64,000 nucleotides of DNA from Shinella zoogloeoides (GTDB lineage Bacteria; Pseudomonadota; Alphaproteobacteria; Rhizobiales; Rhizobiaceae). Of this stretch, positions 46,222-55,132 are shown piece by piece; positions within the stretch are counted from its first letter, which is position 1, and every line of letters begins with the position of its first letter. The stretch is taken from contig NZ_CP093528.1 of NCBI RefSeq assembly GCF_022682305.1, positions 2,183,501 through 2,247,500 of the forward strand, read 5' to 3'. Under the pieces are notes generated by a model that worked only from the letters and a program-made list of their open reading frames with translations, did not search any database and had not been told where the DNA came from. The position numbers were made by a program, and so were the translations under genes.

Positions 46222-47594
46222 GCGACGCGAATGAACGTATCGTGATTGACGCTGTCGATTTCCAGGTTTCGTGCCGTCGCTTTACGGTTCGAGCAACGAT
46301 CACGAGAGATCGACAGCTTCCGGTCGTTGACGAGTTCGTGCTACGCCTTTTGGCTATCCTTGATAGAATGTCAGTCTCCAGAATGCGGGCGTGGTTCGGC
46401 TTCACGACGAGCGAGATGCAGACTGTTCTAACGGATATGGGTCGCCGCAACCTCGTGGAAATCGTGAACGACGACATCCAGCTCGCGCCTGCAGGGCGAG
46501 AGCTTTTTCGCTCCTCTTCCACCACTGGAATTCCGCACGTCGTAGAGACATCCCCTATCATCGAAAACGTGTGGTACGATCTCGTGAGCCGAAATATGGT
46601 TCCTCGGTCACGCGCGCGTTCCGCCGACTATCTCGTCAAGGTGGCCGAACTGCCCGAGGCTCGCGACATGCCAGAAGCATTCGCACGATCCGCGTTCGAG
46701 GAGAATTTCAGGGACTACGCCAGAAGGATACGCCGCTTTCCCGATCCGGATTCTGTAAATCTCTACTCTGTCTCCGACGTTGAAGGAGGCATCTACGGCT
46801 ATCAGATTTTGCGTGCCGATCTAGTTCTCGATATGGATCGTCTGAGGGTCCGTCCAATGTTTTCGGAGCTGAATGACAGTGCGGCGAACTATAACAAGCT
46901 CACTGTGGCGGCAAGCGACGCTTGGCATTTGCAGGTGGGGGCTGACACCGCTTCCACCGCAGCGACAGAATTCGAACGAATGACGGGAGACTCGCGTTTC
47001 ACGCAAGTCATAAACAACCCAAATAGCATAGATGCTTGGCGTGATGCGCTCGCGAGCATTCCCTCGGCGGGAGTGGAGTTCAGCGCTTCGACAGGAGCAC
47101 CGTACCTTCCACGCAACTTCGACCGGCTGATCGCTGCGGGAAGCGAATTCGAGTCGTCGGAAAAGTTGTACGACGTTATTTGGCTCAGGCCAAATGGCAC
47201 AACATGGGGACGAACGTTGAAGATCGGGGAGACGTTGGCCAGCATAAGCGACGCGCTACGCAACGTTGGTAAAAAAGTCCGAACCACGCTTGCGATGCCA
47301 CGTTCCACGCATAAGACTGTTCGACAGAGCCACAAGCGACTTTTCGATCGTGGCCTCTTGCTGCCCCAGGGGCATTTGCCTGCAAACCTAGAGATATTAG
47401 TCATAGCTGGCAAAGTAGCGCTCGTGAACGTTCATTTGCCCGTAGGGGCACATTCGGTTCCTATCGGCGGAATCGTATCCAATTCGAAGCGACTCGCCCG
47501 TATCGTGGAACGACTTACCCTGGGTCAGGTCGAAGGATGGGAGCAGTTATGGGACGCGCCCACATCGAATGGGAGTACCGCCATCTCGGATTAG
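46218..47594 (+). CDS. Winged-helix protein, partner of the kinase-helicase; possible degenerate PLD-fold
   Basis: A 458-residue protein translated from an ATG overlapping the stop of the helicase gene (ATGA), so the two products are made together. The N-terminal 100 residues look like a winged helix (LRLLAILDRMSVSRMRAWFGFTTSEMQTVLTDMGRRNLVEIVND). The C-terminal part (about 330-450; LEILVIAGKVALVNVHLP, GGIVSNSKRLARIVERL) resembles the TrmB/PLD-like end strands, but I see no intact HKD motif. In Mokosh type I the second gene encodes a PLD protein, so this may be a diverged counterpart. That link is inference; the function is unknown. Confidence 0.6.
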   Translation: MSDANERIVIDAVDFQVSCRRFTVRATITRDRQLPVVDEFVLRLLAILDRMSVSRMRAWFGFTTSEMQTVLTDMGRRNLVEIVNDDIQLAPAGRELFRSSSTTGIPHVVETSPIIENVWYDLVSRNMVPRSRARSADYLVKVAELPEARDMPEAFARSAFEENFRDYARRIRRFPDPDSVNLYSVSDVEGGIYGYQILRADLVLDMDRLRVRPMFSELNDSAANYNKLTVAASDAWHLQVGADTASTAATEFERMTGDSRFTQVINNPNSIDAWRDALASIPSAGVEFSASTGAPYLPRNFDRLIAAGSEFESSEKLYDVIWLRPNGTTWGRTLKIGETLASISDALRNVGKKVRTTLAMPRSTHKTVRQSHKRLFDRGLLLPQGHLPANLEILVIAGKVALVNVHLPVGAHSVPIGGIVSNSKRLARIVERLTLGQVEGWEQLWDAPTSNGSTAISD

Positions 47595-47839
47595 GTGGGC
47601 TATCGCCAGGAAGACGGCAGCGATCACCCCTATTCACACGCTTTTTTGGCCAGAGACCTGTCAGCCTTTGGCGCAAAATTACCTTGCGCATGACCGCTGA
47701 GACCCCGCGATATCGACAAGGGAATCAACCCGCGATGCCATCAGGTTACCGAACCTATACGACGACCTTTCGCAAAACGGTGGCGTGTGTGCCCTCAACC
47801 GGAAGCGTCTACGCACTCCCGGTTTTCGCGTTTGGCCGA

Positions 47840-48568
47840 CTAACGGATGTGCTGCAGGAACGTCGCCAGGCGTTCGCTTGGCGGATTTGAAAGCAGTTCC
47901 TTCGGATCGCCATCGTGCAGGATATGTCCCTTGTCTATGAACAGAAGGCGACTCCCGACATCCCTGGCAAATCCGATTTCGTGCGTCACGACGATCATCG
48001 TCATACCCTCGTCGGCCAACTGCCTCATGACCTGTAAAACCTCGTGGCGAAGCTCCGGATCGAGAGCAGAGGTTGGCTCGTCGAAGAGCATCAGTTTCGG
48101 GCGGATAGCGAGCGACCGCGCGATGGCGACACGCTGCTGCTGGCCACCTGAAAGCTGGGTTGGATAATGGTCGGCTCGTTCGCTTAGCCCGACTTTATCG
48201 AGAAGGTCGCGGGCAATCCTTTCGGCTTCCGCCTTAGATGAGCGCCGCACCTTAAGCGGCCCGAACATAACGTTTTCCAGGGCGGTCATATGCGGAAACA
48301 GATTGAACTGCTGGAACACCATTCCGGCCTCCAGACGTATCTGACGGATTTCGGCCGACGATCCCTTCGCGCTTATGCCGTCGACGACGAGTTCGCCGCT
48401 CTGGATGGTTTCGAGCACGTTGATGCAGCGCAATAGCGTCGACTTCCCCGAACCGGACGGTCCGATCAAAAACACGATCTCGCCGGGTTTGATCGAGAGG
48501 TCCACGCCTTTCAGGACTTCGAGATCACCGTAGCTTTTGACGACTTTTCTGAATTCGACAATGCTCAT
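47840..48568 (-). CDS. Amino acid ABC transporter ATP-binding protein
   Basis: A 242-residue GlnQ-type ATPase starting at 48568 ([14 protein letters not shown]), overlapping the permease stop by 4 bp; the much longer open frame is rejected. Walker [10 protein letters not shown], signature [15 protein letters not shown], Walker [14 protein letters not shown] and switch histidine VVTHE are intact. It is the last gene of the leftward importer operon. Its placement next to the methylaspartate genes suggests it imports glutamate, glutamine or aspartate. Confidence 0.93.
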   Translation of the reverse strand: MSIVEFRKVVKSYGDLEVLKGVDLSIKPGEIVFLIGPSGSGKSTLLRCINVLETIQSGELVVDGISAKGSSAEIRQIRLEAGMVFQQFNLFPHMTALENVMFGPLKVRRSSKAEAERIARDLLDKVGLSERADHYPTQLSGGQQQRVAIARSLAIRPKLMLFDEPTSALDPELRHEVLQVMRQLADEGMTMIVVTHEIGFARDVGSRLLFIDKGHILHDGDPKELLSNPPSERLATFLQHIR

Positions 48569-49221
48569 GCCAGGTGCGCCCGCTTTTCGACAAGGCGGAA
48601 GATGATCGCCATGATGCTGATGATCACGAGGTAGATCGCTCCGACGGCGGTCCAGATTTCGACCGCGCGATAGTTCTCGGTCATGATTTCCTGGCCGGTG
48701 CGGGTCAATTCGGCGACACCGATGACGATAAGAAGCGACGTATCCTTCAGGCCGATGATGAACTGGTTGCCCAGCGCGGGTACCATGCGCCGGAAAGCGA
48801 CGGGGCCTATGATGTAGAGCAGCACACGATGGAGCGGCAGCCCCATAGCCAGTCCGGCCTCGCGAAGGCCGTTGGGGACGGAGAGGAAACCACCGCGCAC
48901 GATTTCCGCGAGATACGCCGACGAGTTGACCGTGAGTGCGATCATGCCCGCCGTCAGCGCCGTAAGCTTGATGCCGAGCAGCGGAGGAAGCGCGAAATAG
49001 ATGAACATGATCTGCACGACCATCGGCGTGCCACGGATCAGGCCGATATAGACCTGCGTAATTAGAGACACGGGTTTTGGCGCGTAGGTCCTGAGGACAC
49101 CGATCACCGTTCCCAGGATCATTCCCGCCGTTAGCGACGCGGCGGCAACCATGACGGTTACGGCCGCGCCGCGGAGCAATGCGGGAAGAGCGTCGATAAT
49201 TGCCGACCATTCGAAGGTCAT
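48565..49221 (-). CDS. Amino acid ABC transporter permease
   Basis: A 218-residue polar amino-acid permease with hydrophobic helices throughout (LLRGAAVTVMVAAASLTAGMILG) and the motifs VYIGLIRGTPMVVQIMFIYFALP and LREAGLAMGLPLHRVLLYIIGPVAFR. There is only one permease gene, so it would function as a homodimer. The stop overlaps the ATPase start (ATGA). The binding-protein gene is 46 bp upstream. Confidence 0.93.
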   Translation of the reverse strand: MTFEWSAIIDALPALLRGAAVTVMVAAASLTAGMILGTVIGVLRTYAPKPVSLITQVYIGLIRGTPMVVQIMFIYFALPPLLGIKLTALTAGMIALTVNSSAYLAEIVRGGFLSVPNGLREAGLAMGLPLHRVLLYIIGPVAFRRMVPALGNQFIIGLKDTSLLIVIGVAELTRTGQEIMTENYRAVEIWTAVGAIYLVIISIMAIIFRLVEKRAHLA

Positions 49222-49267
49222 GACAGCTCCCCTTGATGTTTGGTTCAGCTAGACTCGGGCGGACTCG

Positions 49268-50014
49268 TCACTCGGAAGCTTTACCGAACCACTTCTGGTA
49301 GATCGTGTCATAGCGGCCGTCGTCCTTGATCTTCTTGAGGGCCTCGTTGACCTGGGCGACGAGTTCACTGCCCTTGGGGAAGGCGATGCCCACGGGAATG
49401 CCTTCGCCGACCGGCTTCTCGAGAACCTTTACCTTGCCGTCGCCCTCGGTCTGCGCGTAGTACGCCAGGAAGGGATAGTCGTAGACGACAGCTTCGGCGC
49501 GGCCGGCCTGCAGTTCCATGAACATATTGGTGACCTGCGGGAAGAGCGTCACCTCGGCGGTCGGAACATTTGCCTTCAGCCAGGTCGTCGAAGCCGCGCC
49601 GGTGACAGACGCAACTTTCTTTCCAGCGAGGTCATCGCCCGTCTTGATCGTGTGGTTCTCGGAAGAAACGAGAACGCCGAGCGCGCTCGTGTAATAGACG
49701 TCGGAGAAATCGACGACCTGTTTACGCGCATCGGTCATGAAAATGCTGGAAATTGCCAGATCGATGCTGGCGGTCTGGAGCGCGGGAATCAGAGCGCCGA
49801 AATCCATCGCGTTGATCGTATACTTGAAGCCCGCCTCCTTCGCGATCTCCGCCAGAAGGTCCTGGTCGAAACCCACATACTGGTTGTCCTGCACGAAATC
49901 GAACGGCTTGGAGTCGATGCTCGTGCCAACCACGATCGTCTTTTCCTGCGCGGATGCAGTGTGGGTGAAGGCGACGGCCGCGACGACCGCTGCGAAGAAT
50001 GCGCGTCTTTTCAT
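49268..50014 (-). CDS. Glutamine/polar amino acid ABC transporter substrate-binding protein
   Basis: A 248-residue family 3 binding protein. The start at 50014 gives a signal peptide (MKRRAFFAAVVAAVAFTHTASA, cleavage at ASA-Q); upstream extension is rejected. GTSIDSKPFDFVQDNQYVGFDQDLLAEIAKEAG and MDFGALIPALQTASIDLAISSIFMT match GlnH-type receptors. Upstream is a 377-bp region with a TCGTATCCAAT operator. Beside the glutamate catabolic cluster, glutamate/glutamine is the most attractive ligand, which remains inference. Confidence 0.9.
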   Translation of the reverse strand: MKRRAFFAAVVAAVAFTHTASAQEKTIVVGTSIDSKPFDFVQDNQYVGFDQDLLAEIAKEAGFKYTINAMDFGALIPALQTASIDLAISSIFMTDARKQVVDFSDVYYTSALGVLVSSENHTIKTGDDLAGKKVASVTGAASTTWLKANVPTAEVTLFPQVTNMFMELQAGRAEAVVYDYPFLAYYAQTEGDGKVKVLEKPVGEGIPVGIAFPKGSELVAQVNEALKKIKDDGRYDTIYQKWFGKASE

Positions 50015-50391
50015 TTCGAATCCCCAATTTGTTGTTCTGACCGGCACCAGGCCGTCATGGAAAACGCTCAGCTTAAGGAGCGAGCAATTGGATACGATCA
50101 TATCAAATCATATAAATCAATTGGTGATCGTATAAGATTCTTCGAAATTACAGGGGAAAGCGTCCGAGGCCCTAGCCAACGGGGCGCTCGTGATGCCGTT
50201 CGAAAGTCCAGGCCCCCCGGTCGAGCCAGGAAGTTTCATCGGGCGACAACCGGATTCCCGCCGGATATCCTGGATGCCGGCAAACTGCCTGCCGAGTGAA
50301 AAAGAGGTTGCTCTCGCGGTACGCAGCCGCCGCGTTAGATCAACCAGAACACGTTCGATTGACCTGATCACCTCGCCTACCGGCGGTGAGC
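50015..50391. other. Intergenic region with operator and possible GntR remnant
   Basis: 377 bp without a convincing intact gene. It contains the TATCCAAT-type site near 50087. On the + strand around 50250-50330 a frame reads LPSEKEVALAV, reminiscent of a GntR winged-helix start (LPSERELA) but followed by unrelated sequence. It may be a degraded regulator gene; the evidence is weak. Confidence 0.35.
50087..50131. promoter_or_regulatory. Candidate GntR-type operator upstream of the amino acid importer
   Basis: ATTGGATACGA (50087-50097) is the exact reverse complement of 10239-10249 before the GMC oxidoreductase, and CAATTGGTGATCGT (50118-50131) follows. It lies about 75 bp upstream of the binding-protein start. 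This ties the importer to the same regulon as the betaine genes. Confidence 0.5.
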
Positions 50392-51894
50392 CTAGCTGAT
50401 CGGGGAGAGGCGTTGGCGCCAGGCCTTCGGTCCGGAGGCGTGAACGTTCTCGCCGTCCGCGGTGACCGCCACGGTCACTGGCATGTCCTGAACGTCAAAC
50501 TCGTATATCGCTTCCATGCCGAGGTCTTCGAAGGCCATTACGCGGCTTGAGCGGATCGCCCGGGAGACTAGATAGGCTGCTCCGCCAACCGCAGTGAGAT
50601 AGGCCCGCCGATGCGCCGCGAGCGAAGCTACCGTTGGGCCACCGCGTTCTGCCTTGCCTACCATCGCAAGTAGCCCGAGGTCGAGCATCATGTCCGTGTA
50701 CTTATCCATCCGGGTGGCCGTCGTCGGTCCAGCCGGCCCGACCACTTCGTCGCCGACCGGATCGACGGGACCGACATAATAAATGACTCTATTGCTGAAG
50801 TTCACGGGCGGCTGCTCGCCTCGATCCAGCAGGTCCCGGATGCGCTTGTGAGCAGCATCTCGGCCAGTGAGCATTTTGCCAGAGAGCAGCAACCGGTCTC
50901 CGGCCTTCCACCTCGCGACCTCGCCCGCGGTCAGGCTGTCAAGACATACCCGTCGGGCATACTTGTCAGGACTCCAGGAAACATCAGGCCAGGTCGATAG
51001 GTCGGGTAGCGGAAGCAACGACGGCCCTGTTCCGTCAAGCCTGAAATGGGCGTGCCGTGTCGCGGCGCAATTCGGCACGATCGCGACCGGTTTCGAAGCG
51101 GCGTGAGTTGGCCAGTCAAGTATCTTCACGTCGAGTACGGTGGTAAGGCCGCCAAGACCTTGGGCCCCTATTCCGAGCGCGTTGACCTTTTCATGCAGTT
51201 CGATCCTGAGACTCTCCAGATCGTTCTCCGGGCCGCGAGCCTTGAGTTGCGCCATGTCGATCGGAGCCATGAGCGATTCCTTCGCCATGACCATAGCCTT
51301 CTCGGCGGTTCCGCCAATACCTATTCCGAGCATTCCGGGAGGACACCATCCCGCCCCCATCGTAGGAACGGTATCGAGAACCCAGTCGACGATGGAATCC
51401 GATGGATTCAGCATCTTGAATTTGGTTTTGTTTTCGGAGCCGCCACCTTTGGCTGCCACCGTCACGTCCACCAAATCTCCGGGCACCAATTCGACGTGAA
51501 CCACGCTTGGTGTGTTGTCACGGGTATTTCGTCGGGCAAACGCGGGATCGCTGACGATCGATGCTCGGAGCGGGTTTGCCGTATTCAGGTACGCACGGCG
51601 GACACCTTCGTCGATGACGGCTTGGAGGCTCCTACTCGACGCAAGTCTGCATCCCTGACCCCACTTCACGAACACGGTCACGATGCCCGTATCCTGGCAG
51701 ATAGGGCGATGGCCGATCGCGGACATGCGGCTGTTCGTCAGTATCTGCGCGATCGCGTCCTTCGCGGCAGGAGATTCCTCTCGACGGTATGCATCTCCTA
51801 GTGCCCGAACATAGTCCTCGGGATGATAGTAGCTTATATGCTGTAACGCGTCGCTCACGCTGTCTATCAGGTCGGACTCGGCGATTTCGGGCAT
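50392..51894 (-). CDS. Class I fumarase-type hydratase, probable mesaconate hydratase
   Basis: A 500-residue iron-sulfur hydro-lyase of the class I fumarase family, with alpha-domain and beta-domain fused. The three [4Fe-4S] cysteine contexts are visible: ICQDTGIV, GAGWCPPGM and IVPNCAATRH; the beta domain shows GAGGPTTATR-like VGPAGPTTATRMDKYTD. Class I fumarases can hydrate mesaconate to (S)-citramalate as well as fumarate to malate. Because all other methylaspartate-pathway genes lie across the LysR gene, mesaconate hydratase is the most likely role here, but promiscuous fumarase activity is expected. Confidence 0.82.
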   Translation of the reverse strand: MPEIAESDLIDSVSDALQHISYYHPEDYVRALGDAYRREESPAAKDAIAQILTNSRMSAIGHRPICQDTGIVTVFVKWGQGCRLASSRSLQAVIDEGVRRAYLNTANPLRASIVSDPAFARRNTRDNTPSVVHVELVPGDLVDVTVAAKGGGSENKTKFKMLNPSDSIVDWVLDTVPTMGAGWCPPGMLGIGIGGTAEKAMVMAKESLMAPIDMAQLKARGPENDLESLRIELHEKVNALGIGAQGLGGLTTVLDVKILDWPTHAASKPVAIVPNCAATRHAHFRLDGTGPSLLPLPDLSTWPDVSWSPDKYARRVCLDSLTAGEVARWKAGDRLLLSGKMLTGRDAAHKRIRDLLDRGEQPPVNFSNRVIYYVGPVDPVGDEVVGPAGPTTATRMDKYTDMMLDLGLLAMVGKAERGGPTVASLAAHRRAYLTAVGGAAYLVSRAIRSSRVMAFEDLGMEAIYEFDVQDMPVTVAVTADGENVHASGPKAWRQRLSPIS

Positions 51895-51987
51895 TTCGCC
51901 CCCTCACAGAAACGACTTCGGGCCTGCATGAAGCTACCCATCTTGGAACCATAGGCAGTTACCTACTGCGCACCATATGGCATATTA

Positions 51988-52018
51988 ACGCTTATCTTTA
52001 AATAGATTCAGATAAGGA
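51988..52018. promoter_or_regulatory. LysR-type operator between the hydratase and LysR genes
   Basis: CTTATCT (51993-51999) and AGATAAG (52012-52018) form an inverted repeat with a 12-bp centre. TAACGCTTATCT (51988-51999) is the exact reverse complement of AGATAAGCGTTA at 59838-59849 in the glmS promoter. Most likely the binding site of the LysR protein encoded at 52179. Confidence 0.6.
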
Positions 52019-52178
52019 TTTGTGATTATTTATTGACCGATGGCTACTGTCTCAGGGGCATCTTGCGTGCCTTGGGAGAAGATGCTCAATGTGGGGCTAA
52101 ACCGGCATATCCTGGAAGAGGTTCTTCCCGATCCGCCACTGATCAACGCGAGTGAAGTTCCAGGGCGACTGCCAAAGA

Positions 52179-53135
52179 ATGTCTGATGCTTTCGAAAAGA
52201 TAACACTCCGCCAGCTACAGATTTTCCTCGCGGTAGTAGAGCACCGGAGCTTCGTAGGCGCCGCTGCGCAGCTCGCCCTCACACCTCCGGCTGTCTCCAT
52301 GCAGATGAGCCGCCTATCTGAATTCCTCGACGCGCCTCTTTTCGAGCGCGACGGACGCTCCATACAACTGACCGCGGTGGCGACAGCCCTGGTCCCTTAC
52401 GCGGAGCGCATGACCGAAGCTCTTCAGGAAGCCTGTAGCGTGATCGACGGCCTTCAGGGCAGACTTGACCACCTCGTGCGCGTGGCCATGGTGACTACCT
52501 CGCGGAACTTCGGCCCCCATCTCCTGCAGGAGTTCGGCAGACAGCACCCGGAAATCCAGATTGAAACTACGATCGCAAACCGGGAAACCGTCATTGATCT
52601 GCTCCAGGCCGGGACCGTCGATCTGGCGCTGATGGGGCGGCCGCCTCAAACGATAGAGGTCGAGGCGACACCCTTCGCACCTCACCCTTATGTACTGATC
52701 GGCCATCCGGAGCACCCCCTCGCGGACAAGAAGCATGTGTCGCGGCAAGAGCTGACGAACTTCAAGTTTCTCGCGCGGGAACCGGGTTCCGGAACGAGGA
52801 TGCTCCACGACTACTATTTCACCAGCCACTCGGTATCGTTACCGCAGCTCTATGTCGTTATGGACAGCAACGAAAACATCAAGCAGGCCGTTATGGCGAA
52901 CATGGGACTGGCCTTCATATCCGCCCATACGATCGCCCTTGAATGTCAGGCCAACAAGCTTCGAATCCTGCGCGCCGAGGACATGCCTGCCATGAGGGAG
53001 TGGTTCACTGTCACACCCAAGGGAAAACGCCTTCGCCCGGCGGCCGAAGCATTTAGGTCCTTTGTCCTGCATGAGGGGCCAGCCTTCATGCGCGAATTCT
53101 TCGGGAACCTTCCAAAAGAGCTTTTGCGCGCATGA
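52179..53135 (+). CDS. LysR-family transcriptional regulator of the methylaspartate cluster
   Basis: A 318-residue LysR regulator (CbbR/CysB-like layout) with the winged helix at residues about 5-65 (ITLRQLQIFLAVVEHRSFVGAAAQL, PPAVSMQMSRLSEFLDAPLFER). I use ATG 52179; a GTG at 52152 would add nine residues. It sits divergently from the hydratase gene and converges with the lyase operon, with an inverted-repeat operator upstream and a matching motif at the glmS promoter. It probably activates both transcription units in response to a pathway intermediate. Confidence 0.88.
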   Translation: MSDAFEKITLRQLQIFLAVVEHRSFVGAAAQLALTPPAVSMQMSRLSEFLDAPLFERDGRSIQLTAVATALVPYAERMTEALQEACSVIDGLQGRLDHLVRVAMVTTSRNFGPHLLQEFGRQHPEIQIETTIANRETVIDLLQAGTVDLALMGRPPQTIEVEATPFAPHPYVLIGHPEHPLADKKHVSRQELTNFKFLAREPGSGTRMLHDYYFTSHSVSLPQLYVVMDSNENIKQAVMANMGLAFISAHTIALECQANKLRILRAEDMPAMREWFTVTPKGKRLRPAAEAFRSFVLHEGPAFMREFFGNLPKELLRA

Positions 53136-53970
53136 CGACCGGAAGGTCGATCATGGAGCCGTCCAAGGCAACCACTCCTTGCCCCGTAGCTGCGGCCTCC
53201 TCAAAGGCAGCTACGACGCGCCTCGCATGAGCCAGTTCTGCGCCGGAGGGAAGGAACACCGAATTGACCATCTCGACCTGCCTCGGATGGACGCAGAGCA
53301 CGCCGTCGAAACCCATTTCTTTGGCTTGAATGGACGACTGGCGAAACGCTTCCCCGTCGCCGATGCTGGCGATGCTTCCCGGAAGGCCGTAAACGCGGAC
53401 ATGGTGCGACCGGCCACCAAGGATAAGCTGCTGACAAGGCCCGAAGAGATTTCGATACGTAGGCTCGAAACCGCAGGCGACACTGAAATCCTCCGTTCCG
53501 ATTGCGAGGCCTATTAAACGTGGAGAGGCCGAGGCAATCTGGCTCGCCAAGGCGAGCGCGGCAGGGGTCTCGACCAACGCGATGATCCCGATGACCCCGC
53601 GAACGAGACCCTCCCGGCCTTCAGTCTCGTCCATAAACTCGTCGATCAGCTTTATGTGTTCCGGGCCGCTGACCTTTGGCAGCATCACCGCGTCAACGTC
53701 AGGAAGTAGCGCCGCTTCCAAATCGGCAACGCAATTCGCGAGGTCGCGATTTACCCGGACGACGACAGCCAGTCCGTGCTGCTTCAAACGGGCCGCCGCC
53801 TTGATCATTGCCGCTCTGGCCAAGCCCTTGCCCTCGGATGGGACACTGTCTTCGAGATCGAGGATGATGGCTTCGGCCCCGCGCAAGTGTGCCTTCGCAA
53901 TAAAGCGCTCCTCATGTGCGGGAATGAAAAGCGACGAACGCCATCTAGGCAGATCGCGGGCTTTATGCAT
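53086..53970 (-). CDS. CitE-like (HpcH/HpaI family) lyase, probable citramalyl-CoA lyase
   Basis: A 294-residue protein of the citrate lyase beta-subunit/malyl-CoA lyase family, starting at 53970 (MHKARDLPRWRSSLFIPAHEERF), overlapping the CoA transferase stop by 8 bp. Family motifs RGAEAIILDLEDSVP (metal Glu/Asp), VVVRVN, DAVMLPKV, GLAIGTEDFSVACG and GVLCVHPRQVEMVN are present. Such enzymes split (S)-citramalyl-CoA to acetyl-CoA and pyruvate, the last step of glutamate fermentation through mesaconate. The 3' end overlaps the tail of the convergent LysR gene by 50 bp. Confidence 0.85.
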   Translation of the reverse strand: MHKARDLPRWRSSLFIPAHEERFIAKAHLRGAEAIILDLEDSVPSEGKGLARAAMIKAAARLKQHGLAVVVRVNRDLANCVADLEAALLPDVDAVMLPKVSGPEHIKLIDEFMDETEGREGLVRGVIGIIALVETPAALALASQIASASPRLIGLAIGTEDFSVACGFEPTYRNLFGPCQQLILGGRSHHVRVYGLPGSIASIGDGEAFRQSSIQAKEMGFDGVLCVHPRQVEMVNSVFLPSGAELAHARRVVAAFEEAAATGQGVVALDGSMIDLPVVMRAKALLEGSRRIRA

Positions 53971-55132
53971 TTTCGGGCACCAGCGCGAACTCGGCCCGGA
54001 TGGCCGCCGTGTGTTCTCCCACACCTGGGATTCGTCCGAGAGGTTTGTTCGAGTCCTCGTATGAATATTGGATCGGAGAACCTGCGAGTTCAGCACGCTG
54101 CCCGCTCTCCAGAGTAACCGCCCGCCGGCGCAACTGCGGATGCTTCGAGAACGCCTCGACGGAATTCACACCGCCATATGCGATACCGGCGCTTCGCAGT
54201 TTTGGTTCCAGGTTCGCTCGCGTATGCCTCGCGAAGAATTCGGCGATGAGCATGTCCAGTTCCGGGCGGTTCTGAACGCGGGACGCTGCGTCCTTGAAGC
54301 GAGGGTCCGTCGCGATAGCTGCGTCATCCATCACCTCCGCGCAGAGCCGCACCCACTCCCGTTCGTTCTGGATCGAGATGGCGAGGACATGGCCGTCTCC
54401 GGTGGTGAAGCCGCCGTATGGAGCGATTGACGGGTGGCGGAGACCGACCGGCTCCGGTGCCTTGCCTCCGTAGACCGCGTGCATAAGCGGAACCGTCATC
54501 CAATCCGCCGCGGTATCGAACAGCGAGACCTTCACCCCGCTGCCGATACCCGTCTTCGAACGGAGATACAGCGCCTGCTGGATACCTATGACCGCGTTCA
54601 TGCTCGCCCCGATATCGCATACGGACACGCCTATCCGTCCGGGAGCGCCCGGAGCACCATTGACTGCCACGAGGCCGCTCTCGCACTGAACGAGAAAGTC
54701 GTATGCCTTCATATCACGATACGCTCCCGTATCCCCGTACCCGCTGATATCGCAGGTAATGAGACGGGGATAGCAGCGGCGGAGGTCAGCGCTGCCGAAC
54801 CCGGCGCGGGTGCTCGCACCGGGAGCAAGATTTTGAATAAAGATATCCGCCCGGGAGAGAACCTGATGCAACAGCTCCGAATCCGCCTTGTTCTTGATGT
54901 CGAGACAAAGCGATTCCTTCCCGTGGTTCGCCCAGACGAAGTACGACGATTCCCCCTTCACCGCCTTGTCGTATTTGCGCGCGAAATCGCCTTCCGGACG
55001 TTCGATCTTGATCACCCGGGCACCACCTTCCGCGAAGTGGCTCGAGCACAGGGGCGCGGCCACCGCCTGCTCGATGGAGACGACAAGAAGGTCCGAATAT
55101 GGTTTCGTCTGTTTTGGCAGCTCGACGGTCAT
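53963..55132 (-). CDS. Family III (CaiB/BaiF) CoA transferase, probable citramalate/mesaconate CoA transferase
   Basis: A 389-residue CaiB/BaiF-type CoA transferase starting at 55132 (MTVELPKQTKPYSDLLVVSIEQ); the longer frame overlaps the ammonia-lyase gene. Motifs AAPLCSSHFAEGGARVIKIERP, ESSYFVWANHGKESLCLDIK and the region following the catalytic Asp (YDFLVQCESGL) are typical. It would move CoA from succinyl-CoA to citramalate (or mesaconate). Both neighbours overlap it by 4-8 bp, so it is translated within one polycistronic message. Acceptor specificity is inferred from the pathway. Confidence 0.85.
   Translation of the reverse strand: MTVELPKQTKPYSDLLVVSIEQAVAAPLCSSHFAEGGARVIKIERPEGDFARKYDKAVKGESSYFVWANHGKESLCLDIKNKADSELLHQVLSRADIFIQNLAPGASTRAGFGSADLRRCYPRLITCDISGYGDTGAYRDMKAYDFLVQCESGLVAVNGAPGAPGRIGVSVCDIGASMNAVIGIQQALYLRSKTGIGSGVKVSLFDTAADWMTVPLMHAVYGGKAPEPVGLRHPSIAPYGGFTTGDGHVLAISIQNEREWVRLCAEVMDDAAIATDPRFKDAASRVQNRPELDMLIAEFFARHTRANLEPKLRSAGIAYGGVNSVEAFSKHPQLRRRAVTLESGQRAELAGSPIQYSYEDSNKPLGRIPGVGEHTAAIRAEFALVPENA

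Noticed and set aside
50250..50390. LPSEKEVALAV on the + strand, like the start of a GntR winged helix
   Set aside because: Only about 11 residues match, the rest of the frame is unlike a GntR domain, and no second half was found. Mentioned only in the intergenic entry.
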